Shown here: one piece after another, positions 12,201 to 23,447 of the stretch
How positions within the stretch are numbered: position 1 is the first letter of the stretch
Layout: every line of letters begins with the position of its first letter
Assembly: GCA_033030425.1 (NCBI GenBank)
Contig: JAUFSD010000004.1
Coordinates: 248,001 to 312,000 of the forward strand
Origin: Verpa conica
Taxonomy: Eukaryota; Ascomycota; Pezizomycetes; Pezizales; Morchellaceae
DNA length: 64,000 nt
Direction: 5' to 3'
Notes under the pieces: generated by a model
Database searches by the model: none
What the model was told of the DNA's origin: nothing
The model's input: the letters and a program-made list of their open reading frames with translations, nothing else
Program-made: the position numbers and the translations under genes

Positions 12201-12345
12201 GGGTGTCTTGTTTCTTCTGTGGAGCTCCGCTACCAGGATAGGCAGCGGTATCTGAGAGGGTTACCGAGGATGCAGTTTTGAACGAAACGGCTGTTGATGA
12301 TGAAGCTGTTGTAGGGAAAGCTCCCGGGATAAAGTTCGAAGCCAT
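9201..12345 (-). CDS. Inositol polyphosphate 5-phosphatase, OCRL/INPP5B-like, with ASH and RhoGAP-like regions
   Basis: Three exons on the minus strand, 12345-11869, 11791-9653 and 9590-9201, all joined in phase 0 across introns of 77 and 62 bases, give 1001 residues. The catalytic domain shows all expected motifs: KVGSWNVAS near residue 70, GNKGG (208-212), FVDVHLAAF, WCGDLNYR (293-300), APSWCDRVLW (420-429) and SSDHKPV (516-522). It should remove the 5-phosphate of phosphoinositides such as PI(4,5)P2 at the plasma membrane, endosomes or Golgi. Residues of about 550-690 look like an ASH (immunoglobulin-like) domain. The last 300 residues resemble the catalytically weak RhoGAP domain of OCRL, including VLDRLSSRCSSVHANVFVYL just after the last intron. 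Fungus-type insertions enrich the chain: a proline/serine segment between the catalytic motifs (about 320-355) and a Ser/Asp-rich one at 445-480. It has no close neighbours and nothing suggests an operon-like context. Confidence 0.92.
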
Positions 12346-13304
12346 GGTCTCGTCCGGTTATGGAACCTTGTGGCGCTTAGCGAGAAAGGGGTATATAGAG
12401 ATTATAGTTCTACACTCTTGATAAAATTCACGCAGAGGCCATGCAGAGATATTCTGAGAAGATGTTATCAGGGAGGGGAACAGTGGTGGTGACATAGCTG
12501 TCTCACCTACACGTGCCACACCATGCAAATGTCCCTGAACATCCTGGCCTTGGCGTGCGTCACACAACATAATCTACTCTAAGAGTATAGCATCTACAAT
12601 AGATACAGCAACAAGTCGACTATTCCATCAGAAGCCCCTAGGTATATCACTTCTCGGTCATACTATTCTCAAGAAGTGTATTGATGTCACTGGGAATGTC
12701 TTCAAGACCTAGTCTCGTGCCCAGCCCTTATACACAGCAAAAACATTCATGGAGATTGGAATGAGACTATTCAAGGCCCTATATTTCGGTTACTACTTGA
12801 GGATTTGGTATAGCCTTTATAAAGCCGAGACTCTCAAGACTGTCTACAAAACACTACAACTAGTATCACGCAAATGCTAGACCGGTTGGACTCTTACCAC
12901 GGGAGCCCGACAAATGTTATTAGACAGAATCTATTAACACAGCTCTTCGGGTATAAGGGTGGGTAGGCTTGTTTCCATCCCGAATTATTGTAAGCACCGC
13001 AGGAAGCGTGGGTATCGACTAACAGGATCAAAGAAAAGCAACCTTTTCAAGCCGACACGAGAACCATTACCCACACGAAAAATACTACAACATAACATCA
13101 CTTAGCACGAGGCTAGCAAGATCAGGCCGAACCACTTTTGTTGGTTTTAGATATATAAAGGTTCCACCTTTGGCTACCGATATCCGGGCTTTTGTTTACC
13201 CTTTAACCTTCTCCCTCACTTCCTGCTCGCCCTGAAGCTGAGGTACATCCAACCCCAGCCAAAAAAATGCAAAGATAGAATTCGCACTCAGGAGTCCGAA
13301 GCCC

Positions 13305-13323
13305 GGCGGGAACTAGACCCGCC
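13305..13323. repeat. Hairpin element, copy 1
   Basis: GGCGGG, a 7-base loop AACTAGA and CCCGCC form a perfect 6-bp stem. An 18-base identical core recurs at 13952-13969 in the same orientation. Flanks differ, so this is not part of a long duplication. The function is unknown. Confidence 0.55.
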
Positions 13324-13951
13324 CGTCCTAGTTACTGCAGCTATCAAGTACAATCAAACTACCTGCTTGTACTTGATACGAGACCATCCCTCCCATCTGC
13401 ACTTTAGACTTAATACGGTTATAAGAGCCCCCTGAATACGGAGCATTGAGGCAACATACTTTCTTGGTACCAAGATGCTGCCGGTATGCAGCCATAAACT
13501 AGACCTACTCGATTTTACCCTACTTCAGCCCGCAGTGTCTTCATAAAGAACTTTCCCAACCTCCGATCACTTATACTACCTTTCGAGCGGATAATCCCGA
13601 TGATGATACTCGAGCCGGAACCGGGATGAAGATGGAAATTACATTCATCAACTAGCCTTAGAGAGCACAGAGTACTGGAAATCACCCAAATCGAAAAAAG
13701 ATTCATAGTAATTCGTCGTATAGGACTAGATTACTATTAAGCTGTAAGTAAACTCTACCGTCCATAGATTAGCTTTTAATAACAAAAGAAATAGACATTA
13801 AATCCATACTTTTGAGTACTTCAGTATTCTAATCCCTAGCAACCAAGAAGTCAGAAGTGTGTTTCAGACAGTTAGTTACTTCAAGTGAGAATTCCATCAC
13901 CTTCTTTACTATTCTAAAAGTCGGGCATCTAACTTATGAACCCAAGACCTA

Positions 13952-13969
13952 GCGGGAACTAGACCCGCC
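13952..13969. repeat. Hairpin element, copy 2
   Basis: GCGGG, loop AACTAGA, CCCGC, then C: identical over 18 bases to the core of the copy at 13305. The 5-bp stem and 7-base loop recall a tRNA arm, but neither the loop sequence nor the surroundings fit a tRNA. Confidence 0.55.
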
Positions 13970-15376
13970 TTGAAATAAATAAAAATTCAAAATCACCAAG
14001 ACGCCCGATTGATACACTATGTCTATCCCAGAATGCCGTGTTGCGGGGAACCGCTACTAGTAGTATTACCGGCGTTCTTTTTCCACCATATGATGAAAGC
14101 CTGGAGGTAGATAGTTCCTACTCATAGAAGGCATTGAAACGATGACTAAGGCTGAAAGGTGTGGTACCGGATGAGATCTAAGTATAAGATAAATGATAAA
14201 CTAACAAATTTGAAAAAAAAAAAGTAAAGGGAGATCCATCTATATAACCTCATCTATTATTTATAGTAATAGAATGTAGTCCGTCTTGCATTTTTTTACT
14301 GTGTATAGTGACCATAATTTTTAAGGAAGTCGAGTTTTCAAGATAATCCAAGTTGAAGCTACCAGTTATTGAAAGATTTTATTTTATTTTTACTAGTAGT
14401 CCCACCTCGCTATAAGAAACCACCAAGAAAAACCATACTACAAGTCCTATTATATATTCCACTATACATGTACTCCGCCAGACATCAGGGCAAATCACCT
14501 CTAGGCAGCAAAAAAACACAGGAACCATCTACGATCCAGAGCTCATGACCCAACCGCGGGGAACCAACACAGTAGCACTAGTACTCAGCCATTCTGAACC
14601 AGGAATCCCCCCCAAAGCCCCATTCCCGCATTGAAACAAAACTTTTACCACCGAATACCTACTCATTAAGACTCTCCTAGTGCTAAATACCACAGCCTCA
14701 CCTCTCCGTCCTAACCGTAGCGTGTTATAAGCGCCGCCTGTCCGGTACAGCAGGTTCAATACAACCTAACCCAACTTAACCTGACCTATCTATTCCAGCT
14801 CCCAAAAACAGCCCTTCAAATCTACTAATTACCTCACAGTATCCCTCCCCAGCCACGGTGGTGGTGGCTGTACAATGTCTCGGGGTACTGTCGGATAGTT
14901 CTCCCAGCCAAGACACACTAAGCCTAATCAGTAAAAAACATACGCAAAACAGGAAAGCTTCCCGAAGGAATTTCGTGCTTCCACCGAATCCCCCCATCCG
15001 AAATCTCCCTACACCTCCCCGATACATTCGACGTCATAAGGGGAAAGAAAGAAAGAAAAAAAAGCCACATCGGAAATATCCCATCGGAGGAGCTCGGAAA
15101 TACCGCGGAGGGCTCTGTTCTGAGGAGCAGCACCCCCCGGGGAGATCACCGTTCAACGTGTCCAACTCGGGTCTTCATACCAAAACAGATGTAAAAGAAA
15201 AGACCATACATAGCTACAAATGCATGGTTAAAGGGAAAGAAGAAGAAAAGTTAATCTAATATCTACATATCGAGATGTCTCACAGCTTTCCCCGGGTTTA
15301 ATAATCCTTATCCCTACACATCCTCCGGGGGGTTAATAATTTGAATGTCTCACAACCTCCGATGTTTCAATCTCAT

Positions 15377-17014
15377 TTATTCTTCTTCCCCAAACGGGTG
15401 ATTAAACTTCAATAATCCATTCAGGCCCCCAACCCACCCATCGTCCTCTCTTCCTTCGCCCTTCCCTCGCGCGCTGCCACGGGGGAGTCCCTTGACGCAT
15501 GGGATACCACCCTCTGCGGCTACAATTTTTCCATCGACCTCCGCGATATTCATTTCTTCTGACCAAACTCGGATCTCCTCCCCGCGCCCGATACCACCCC
15601 AGCGCCTGCCGTCAACGTTGACCTCGACTTCGTCCGAGCGGTTGCGCTCTGAGAGTTTGAGGGTAAGAAGACAGTCTGCGGGGAGTACGAGTGGTCGGAA
15701 GGAAAGACTACGCGGGCAAATCGGGGTTACAAGGAGGGATGAAACGGAAGGATGAATTATAGAACCGCCGGAGGAGAGCGAGTACGCGGTTGAGCCGGTT
15801 GGGGTGGAAACTATCATCCCATCCGCCTGTGGCTGGTTAGTCGTGGTAGAGAATTGAGACAAGTAGATATATTTAGATTTAGTAGTGCACGTACCACCCC
15901 CTCAGTAAGGAAACGTCCATCGACAAAGACTTCGACAATAGCTAGGTGCGGATCTTTTCCGCGATGAATATTGACTTCGTTCATTGCATGTGCATCTAAA
16001 CTTTATCAGTACTTTATCCCCCGGGTGGCATCCAATCAGTAAGACATACCACCAATACCCTCAACTTCACCCCAGTCCCCACCAACCCTCTTCCCATCAC
16101 TATCATACACCCCCACTTTTAACCTCTCCCTCCTCAGCACCTTCCCGCTCCCAGTAAAGACCTCCTCGACTGCACTAGCGTGCTCATCCCACCTCCACTC
16201 CCCCAGAAAGCCAAGCGTACCCATTGCAAAACTCAACACAGGTGGCACCTGCCTCGATGTCGAGAAGAGTGACGCAGCATGAAGGATTGTCCCATCTCCA
16301 CCTAGTGTCACCAGGAGATCCGTCTTCCTATGGTATGGGTTTTCATCCCCGGACGGTGACAGCGAGACCTTTGATGGGCCAGAAGCAGCAGGATGCAGTG
16401 ATATATACTGGTTCAGCGTTGGGGTCCTTGGATATGTGCTCTGAGTATATGGGAACGGTGTTGTAATGGGTGAAGGTGGAAGTGTGTACACAGGAAACGA
16501 AACGTCATGGTGTATCGAGTGAGCTACCGATGGCTCAAGTATGATATTTGTGTGGGGGTATGCGGATTTGACATGTCTTATAATTTTTTCCTTCTAGTCT
16601 TAGAGTCACATTCCCCAAATATATGGTACCTGGTACCTGCGCGGGGTTACCAGGTCTTGTTTTCCCGGAAAAATAAAATAATAAAATAATATAAATAAAA
16701 AAAATGTGTGAGGGGAAAATATACCTAGCGAAGGTGATCAGCGCACCACGGACCAAAGGCACATGACGCTTCTTCACAATGAGGATATTCCGTGGTGGGG
16801 TAGGCCAAGTGAGGGACCAGAGTTTCGAGGAGGGGGATTCTGAGGAGTGTTAGTGTGTTATCTATAGAATGAAACATCATCTCATACTTGAGTAGATAGG
16901 ATGGATACGCTCAGGAAGCTCATGTGTAGATAGAACCTCTCTCCTTGATGCAGTTGATGAGAGCCACCTCCTCCCAATGACACGATGCAGATGATGCAGG
17001 GCTGGACTCGACAT
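15377..17014 (-). CDS. POS5: Mitochondrial NAD(H) kinase, Pos5-like
   Basis: Five exons on the minus strand, 17014-16888, 16839-16725, 16576-16050, 15995-15895 and 15826-15377, give 439 residues. Introns are 48, 148, 54 and 68 bases, and the first has a CACTAAC branch site just before its acceptor. The kinase shows [12 protein letters not shown] (61-72), GGDGT (173-177), [14 protein letters not shown] (262-269) and [16 protein letters not shown] (291-306), the signature of ATP-NAD kinases. It phosphorylates NAD(H) to NADP(H). The first exon encodes about 42 residues rich in Arg, Ser and His with no acidic residue in its first 25, which fits a mitochondrial targeting sequence. This and the [12 protein letters not shown] N-terminus favour the Pos5 branch (mitochondrial NADPH for iron-sulfur and antioxidant needs) over cytosolic Utr1. 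A low-complexity loop (about 115-165) precedes the GGDGT. The gene is divergent from the CYSTM gene, with 682 bases between the two starts. Confidence 0.93.
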
Positions 17015-17696
17015 CTTGTGAGGGTTGTGATACCTCTACCGTGCACCCTCTATCGTGATGCTCTATCATGGCCCGTGACGCCTAATCCGTTGCCAAGCTC
17101 CCCACCGGACCCTTGTCGTTATCGCTTATCTCCCCGACTACCAAGATCGATCTTCACGTGACCGGCCATCTCCTCCACTCCCCCCCAAAGAAGCCGTTTC
17201 TCCGAGGGCTGCTCTGATCCGCGCGTCCCTCCCCACTGCCCCCCGGCAACCCGGCACCCAAGACAACATCCCTGCCACGGGTTTCATGGCTGGCGTCAGA
17301 GCTAAGCTTTTGGCACCCATTCCGAATCATCCGGAGTCGCCGCACTGGACAGATCGAGCAGAGTAATCATGCAGAGAACACAGAACACCGCCACGATTGG
17401 GGGACGTCATTGGGGAGATATGCGTGAGCTGCTGTCTTGAGACTCGAGGGGTTTTACTTGTTGGCCCACAGCGGTTTTTTATTTATTATTACATGTATGT
17501 ACCTCCTGGCCAAAGAGTATTTAGACGGCTGCATCTTTCTTACTCCCGTTGTTAGCTTCTCCCTCATTCCACTCGATCATCCCATCAGTGTTTCTTACCA
17601 CACACACACACATATATATATAACCTTGAGATTCCCACTCTCCCCCCCCCTTCAGAAAAAACTAGCTTCTTCGAAAAGAATACTCAAATCTTCATA
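17015..17696. promoter_or_regulatory. Divergent promoter region between POS5 and the CYSTM gene
   Basis: 682 bases separate the two start codons. The POS5 side is GC-rich (17140-17345). The CYSTM side is pyrimidine-rich with a CA/TA repeat (17599-17622) that supplies a TATA-like run about 75-85 bases before the CYSTM ATG. The C-run at 17642-17650 and the CT-tract near the start are typical of strongly expressed fungal genes. Confidence 0.45.
17599..17622. repeat. CA/TA dinucleotide repeat
   Basis: A short CA array running directly into ATATATATATA. It is both a microsatellite and the best TATA candidate for the CYSTM gene at 17697. Confidence 0.6.
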
Positions 17697-18081
17697 ATGT
17701 CATCTCAAGAATACTACGGCGCTCCTGGTGGTCAGCCTCAGTACCCTCCTCAGGTCGCTGGATATGGCGCTCCTCCTCCTCATGGATATCCCCAGGGTGG
17801 ATATGCACCTCAGGTACGTTTTACTTTGCTCAATTCCTGTTGTCAGCTGGCCATAAGACTAATAAACCACTGCTACAGCAAATGCAATACCAGCAAGCAC
17901 CTCCTCCACCAGAGAACAAGGGCAACGGCGGCAATGGTGGTCTCATCACTGGACTGTAAGCAGACCATTAAATCTCTCTCTCTGTCTTTTTCATAATCTA
18001 ACAGTTGGAAACAGACTCGCCGGTATTTGCTGCTGCTGCGCATGCGACGCATGTTGTGACTGTCTAGAGTGTTGTTGTTAG
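17697..18081 (+). CDS. Small cysteine-rich tail-anchored (CYSTM-type) protein
   Basis: Three exons, 17697-17813, 17879-17955 and 18015-18081, give 86 residues; both introns (65 and 59 bases) have clean donors (GTACGT, GTAAGC) and acceptors. The first 65 residues are rich in Gly, Pro, Tyr and Gln (SQEYYGAPGG, PPPHGYPQGGY). The C-terminus is a hydrophobic cysteine cluster: after GLLAGI come CCCCACDACCDC and LECCC. This is the layout of CYSTM stress-tolerance proteins, which insert by their palmitoylatable Cys-rich tail into the plasma membrane. The third exon is only 67 bases and would be missed by simple ORF calling. The divergent partner is POS5; both could be linked to stress or redox response, which is inference. 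Confidence 0.88.
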
Positions 18082-18805
18082 TTCGCGCCTTAGGATAACG
18101 TTTACAATGTCTCGGACGAAGGTGGATAAGTTGGACTGATGATAACTTTGGGGATGGAAGAAGAGGACGGAGATCTTCATACCTGAGGAGTTTTAGTGGA
18201 TTTTTTTTATTTACTTTTTCAGTACTTATGCTGAGGTTGGGTGGGGGGTTTTTCTTTTTTTTCTACTGGAGGATCACTGGGTGGTTTTGCGGAAAAGGAT
18301 AGACCTTTCTTTTTTCTTTTCCTTTTTCTTTCTACTTTTACGGCCGGTAATCACATAAACTTTATTTTTTTTCCTTCAAGTATTTTATTTTATTAGTCGT
18401 AGCTCTAGGCAATTAAAAACATAATCTTGTGGGAAAAGAGGAGAGAGAAGAACGCTTTTATTCAATTGGTTGCGTGGAACATATGATCGAATCCAATCCC
18501 ATGATCGATAGCAATTACACAAAAGTTAAAGCAGCGAGCGATTCATTAACTGCGCACTTACAAATAGTCCACGAAGCAGCACATTTAGAAAAAAATATGC
18601 ATATTGTGCATCTACGATTCCTCCCGCGCACAAAAAGAAAAAATTTGACTGAGTAAACAGAAAATAAATAAAAGCTAGTCTAATCTGCAGGTACATCAAC
18701 CCTCCCCCTCACAATGATTACGTATAATGGCCCTACTAGGTAGAGTATATACATACATGTACCCTCTATTCAAGTGATACCCGGTGCATGCCAATCCAAA
18801 CTAAC

Positions 18806-18834
18806 CAAACCCAAACCCAACCCAACCCAACCCC
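18806..18834. repeat. CCCAA short tandem array
   Basis: Several CCCAAA/CCCAA units end in a C7 run. It explains the overlapping low-complexity open frames on both strands. Confidence 0.6.
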
Positions 18835-21547
18835 CCCTCCTCCCTCCCTGAACAGGAGAATACCCGAGAATGACAGCAAAAAGAAGAATATGCTTAACCA
18901 TACACATCACACACCACACGCACATGCGCACATCACACACACAAAAAGCTATCTCCCAAACACGGACCTTGCCGCATCTACCGACATTGGCATTCTTATT
19001 ACGCGTAATCTCCCAAGCAATTTGTGGCGCAGCTTCCTTCACCCGCACAGACCAAAACACTAGCTGGGAGAGAAATGATGTGCAAAGTAAAGTAACCTAT
19101 ATGAGATTTTTTATTTTATTTTTAATATCCGACCGATCTTTTTTTCCTTCAGCTAAGGGGGAGAGGGGCTGTAACGGCTCTCTGTGGCGTATGGTAGATG
19201 TACGGGTGGTAGTTACCGTCAAAAAAGTAGATCTCTGGAAGGTCCCTGCATCCGTCATTCCGCGTTACAACCCCCCCAGGGAGATTGAGGGCGGTTATCG
19301 GTTAGATACAGCGAGTGATAACCCATGATGTCAAGTTCTTGGGAGGGGGGGAAGCTAGACTAAGGCGGTAAAAGAACTACGTCGAGGGGGCTAGACGTGG
19401 CTCTAGTGGGATGACTGTTACATATCGTACCTTCCTAAAGTGTTGTATCAGGCCATCGCTGGGAATAGGCTGCATTTTACATATTGGGGGTGGTTTTGAT
19501 GTTATTAATAAAGCTGTTTAGTGTTATTTACTAGCGTAGGCGGCCAGAGAGGTTAGGCCATGTTCTATGTAAAAAATAGTGACCAACTAAGTAGGTTCTA
19601 GCTCTCGAGGCCTGATGGTTCACGTGGGGATTAAGTCTAATATGGAGATATATGATTATCATACCACAATGTGTATAGAAAGGTGAAATAGGAATGGCTA
19701 GGGGGCCGGCGGAGTTGGTTTAACACTTTACGTTTTGCGATTAATGGCATTGAGTGTCTCAACTCCCTCCAGTAAGCTTTATGTGCATATTCCTCCTATC
19801 TTTACTAATACTAAGCTTTCATATCAGTGGCCTTAGAATGTGGCTCTGGAAAGATTTGAATTAAACAGGTATCACTGTACCGTACGAAAGAAACTGGTTA
19901 GTGAAATACTGCATGTCTACAGGGAAAGACCTCGAGTGATCTGATATGATGCATTCCACGTGAACATAATAAATATTTAACTTATACACCGACAAACTCC
20001 CTACAGACCCATTAGTTTTCACGAAGTGAATGTGGCAATGGGGGCATCCTCGGTAGATACAATCTAATCCTACATGTGCAAACCTAACCTATACCGCTAG
20101 TATTCGTGTCAAAGGGAAAGCCATGGGGCCACTCATAGCAAAAGATAAATTCTAGAACTTACCGTAACATTCTTAGCCCCCCTCCGTTCTCCATTAGTCC
20201 ATCAACCACGATTAGCGCTCGTAGACATGAACGTCATCTGCTTAGTCATTAGTGTGGGTGTTTCAGTATAAAACTCCCTCTCTTCCGATAGCAACCTCCC
20301 ACATCCTCCATCCTCCTCTAAGATAATAAAACATGCTCAAAAAACCAGGAATTACAAACATACTACAGGTCAGCTAGACAGTTAATCCTATTAGAAACTC
20401 CATTCGCAACCAATCAGGGCAACAGCTTAGGAAGGCTTACACATGGTTTCAGCAAACTCGACCAGGGAGGGGATATTATTACAGCCGTATACGATGAGGT
20501 CACCGCTACTCATTAAAGGTTGGCTTCGGCCGGACCGGACTGGTATAATACCATCTTATGTGGTCTGGGTTAGACTAGAGTTCAAACCAGACCGGGACGA
20601 TTCCAACCCTGATGGCCCCCCTAGTTGGCGGTTCAATCCACTACTACTATAGCAGAAACAGAGCCGCAACAGTACTATAAAAGCATAGAAAGCCTGCTCC
20701 TCTTCGTGATTAGTATACACTTGCTATGATCAGCAAAGGAAGAGAACCTTCAAGATTAGCAGCAATCTAAGGGTCTAGTCTAGCCTTAGGGTCCTTGTTG
20801 GCCGGCAGGGCTAAGTCACTGTCTGACTGTCTGTAAAGATATTACACCGACAAACAGTATTTTCTCTACTAGGTATGACTGGAGTGTGCCTCTATATATT
20901 ATGTTCCTGCTAACCGCCGAGTGTATGAGATAGTACATCTTACGGATTGTGCATTTGCACGTCGGAAAGGCTAAGGAGACTCTCCATCTGAACGTACTGC
21001 TAGTAGGATAATCTTGATGACACCGGGTGGTGACGCCGGTTTTTTGTGGGAAATATAGCCAGAACAACATCACCTATTATTGGTTACCTGTAGTATATCA
21101 ATTCGAGCATTCCTAGAAACTCTAGTGGCTATTACCACGGTGATAGGTATGTGCAGCTACCCAAACTAACCCCTGAGCTTTCCCTCCTACTTTACTAGCT
21201 AGTCAGAAGCTCATAACTAATTCTATCTTAATAGCACTCGACATAATTAACCAAGACACATTAAAAAAAAGAGTATTTACAGCTGAGAGTTAGGCTAGGG
21301 AATCGGGGGAGATTTAAGCCTGTGATTCTGTTAGTGTCCCTTTATGTACTTGGTATCCCACTATATATCTATGGTTTCTCTTTTCTCAAGCACTAGCTAA
21401 CTAGTGAACCCACCTTAGCGGTTTCTTTATCGCCCATCATCTACTTCTAGCCGATAGAGCTAGAAATACCATCATATGGCCTTTTCAGTAGTGGCGCCTG
21501 GAACAGCTGATGGGACTATGATGAATTCAGGGGGTATACAGTTGTTT

Positions 21548-21586
21548 GCGTTCTGGGCGTGAATGAATCATAATACAGCATTCTGG
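21548..21586 (-). mobile_element. Possible degenerate micro-insertion
   Basis: The near-repeats GCGTTCTGG (21548-21556) and GCATTCTGG (21578-21586) flank 21 bases whose complement reads TGTATTATGATTCATTCACG, related to the ATTATGATT-ATTC tails seen elsewhere. One mismatch between the flanks and the shorter tail make this the weakest member of the set. Confidence 0.3.
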
Positions 21587-22026
21587 TGTTATGTGTAAGC
21601 CTCGAAAATACTTATCGGGGGGGATCGTTGTGACAGGAATGAGTATTCTTGAGAATAGTGGGCTTTGGTTCTTAAAAATAGTAGTAGAGATCTCGCCATT
21701 CTTGGATTAGGCTTCGAGTGACAGGTTGTGATTATAGTACGGCAAACTAAACCGAAGTCTTAAACTACAATAAATAGTAATTTTAGCATGGATTATGATT
21801 TAGAAGTTCTAGAAATTCACTTTTGACGATAGAGCTAGCGGCATTTTAACGTTATTTTAATGATCATTGACCTTATGGACAATAATAGTTGATACCAGGA
21901 AACTTCGTATATCATTGTTTCAGGAGTTTCATAAAGAAAAATTCTCTCTAGATTTGAAAGTGTACTATTATACTGAAAAGAAAAAAATCATCTCGCATCA
22001 ATAACTCTAGACAATTCCGTGCAATA

Positions 22027-23010
22027 CTAAGCCCTCCCCTCTAGACCAGGGAGATAACCACCTTTACAGCACCCCTTCCCCGCAACGCCTCTGCCAGCCC
22101 TCTGTAAAATCAACAAACCAACAGGCACAGCAGTGGCTCCCCCCAGACTGCCTTTCGCACATACCTGCAACCGGTCACATATGCTAAATTGCACTGTCCT
22201 CATGATCAACCCATCCGCCTCCCTTTTTCCATGATCAAAGACCATACTATCATTATAGATATCCACCGTTGGGTCAAACACACAGGACTTTCCATATGGC
22301 GATAAATTCCCCCGCATACCCAAAACAGGAATACTAAAACTCTCACCAAGCCCAAAATGGCCTCTAAGGATAGATTTATCTTCCACCATGATATCAAACG
22401 TTTTCGCACCAAGATCATACATGATCTTATCCCACTTCTGGACAAATCCCTCCACATGATCGCCCGGTAAAACCGTAAAGTTGTAAACCGCACCCTCATC
22501 GAAGCCCCAAGAAGCATTCGGGTCCGGTTCCATACGCATACTATACTTGGCAGGCTCTACCGACATCATATCCACAAACTCCACATCCCTCGCCGGCTGT
22601 CCTGGTGCAGAGTCCAGATACACCCTAGTGCTCATTCCGTCGCAAGCTCCCTTGTACGTGTTCTTCCACACAATTGTACTCGTCAGAAACGGGCTTACGA
22701 ACTGCACTAGCGTTGCGAAGATGAACCCAGCAGCCACGAACGAGAAGAAGAGCCAGAAAAGTATCTTCTTGGTCCATAAGGACTGGGGTCTGATGGCATA
22801 TAGTAGGATTAGGAACGGACCCCCGACGAAGGCGTTGACAATGATTAAGATACACCCAAGGACCGCGATACCGGTGAACTGCTGTTGCATGCCAACTGAG
22901 TTGGTGGCATAGGTGGGGTATGAGAGAGGGTAGACGGTGCGGGCGACATAGAGGGTATGCCACCAGATTAGGATAGGATTGATAATGATGAAAATAGCTA
23001 GAAAGTACAT
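22027..23010 (-). CDS. Uncharacterised three-helix membrane protein, paralogue A
   Basis: A single exon of 327 residues. Three hydrophobic segments sit at the N-terminus (about 1-22, 45-72, 82-105), followed by some 215 residues that are mostly soluble. It is clearly homologous along its whole length to the proteins at 27335-28555 and 37980-38984. Shared blocks are VYPLS (26-30), CDGM..RVYLDS (123-134), YNFT (176-179), FGLG..FSIP (219-228), CVFDPTV (243-249), QFSICDRLQVC (274-284), VGLLILQRAGR (297-307) and CC (314-315). Cysteines 123, 243, 278, 284, 314 and 315 match in all three copies, suggesting disulfides in an extracytoplasmic domain, and the YNF[ST] sequon supports exposure to the secretory lumen. 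I do not recognise a named family. A CCTATAAAG element lies about 45 bases upstream. Confidence 0.85.
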   Translation of the reverse strand: MYFLAIFIIINPILIWWHTLYVARTVYPLSYPTYATNSVGMQQQFTGIAVLGCILIIVNAFVGGPFLILLYAIRPQSLWTKKILFWLFFSFVAAGFIFATLVQFVSPFLTSTIVWKNTYKGACDGMSTRVYLDSAPGQPARDVEFVDMMSVEPAKYSMRMEPDPNASWGFDEGAVYNFTVLPGDHVEGFVQKWDKIMYDLGAKTFDIMVEDKSILRGHFGLGESFSIPVLGMRGNLSPYGKSCVFDPTVDIYNDSMVFDHGKREADGLIMRTVQFSICDRLQVCAKGSLGGATAVPVGLLILQRAGRGVAGKGCCKGGYLPGLEGRA

Positions 23011-23092
23011 TTCTAGAGAGTTGTATTAGATGTTTATCAAGGTGGGTTGTTTCTTTATAGGATTCGCTGCTCTCGTAGCGATGGGCGAATTT

Positions 23093-23119
23093 TGTGTGTG
23101 TGTGTGTGTGTGCGTGTGT
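23093..23119. repeat. TG dinucleotide repeat
   Basis: About a dozen TG units with one CG interruption, some 85 bases upstream of the start of paralogue A on the opposite strand. Confidence 0.7.
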
Positions 23120-23399
23120 AGTGATGTAATTGCGGTGGTCGACGTTAGCAGGCTCATTAGTTTAGTCATAGAATTTTAGAACCCCCCCCCTAAAAAGATT
23201 TACTGCAGAAATTTATTATCACAATTCTCGGATAGTTTGTTTATATCTACCAAGTGATAAACTAGTGTCTAGTGCTCGTGAATTTATTTTAGCCTACCCT
23301 ATTTTACCCAACGTAAGTATATAATTGCGTAATTATACTTAAGGGATGCAAGAATACCCTCTTCCACATGCTTCTCGTCTACCTCACAAGCCATACCGA

Positions 23400-23447
23400 C
23401 CCTTCACGGTACTTATGATTAATTCATTCATTCGCAGGCCCTTCACG
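23400..23447 (+). mobile_element. Micro-insertion with 9-bp direct repeats
   Basis: CCCTTCACG occurs at 23400-23408 and 23439-23447. The 30 bases between begin GTACTTATGATTAATTCATT and continue with CATTC and GCAGG. The core TACTTATGATTAATTCATT matches the complement of the insert at 4101-4125. The last five bases (GCAGG) are extra, so the junction is less clean than at 44 and 60 kb. Confidence 0.5.

Larger units (their letters stand above)
12346..15376. other. Intergenic region, 3 kb
   Basis: No gene is supported. Overlapping open frames around 14529-15259 run on both strands and show no domain or consistent splice pattern. Two copies of an 18-base hairpin-forming element (13306-13323 and 13952-13969) lie here. 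A duplicated AATGTCTCACA-like motif occurs near 15274 and 15343, close to the 3' end of the NAD kinase gene. Confidence 0.5.
18082..22026. other. Intergenic region, 3.9 kb
   Basis: No gene is supported. It contains the probable 3' UTR of the CYSTM gene (T-rich, 18200-18400), a CCCAA microsatellite (18806-18834), an imperfect hairpin around 20559-20599 and a degenerate micro-insertion (21548-21586). Open frames at 18788-19328 are low-complexity CA/CAC translations. Confidence 0.5.

Noticed and set aside
14529..15259. Cluster of open frames on both strands
   Set aside because: Mutually overlapping, low-complexity or basic translations without homology; probably composition effects.
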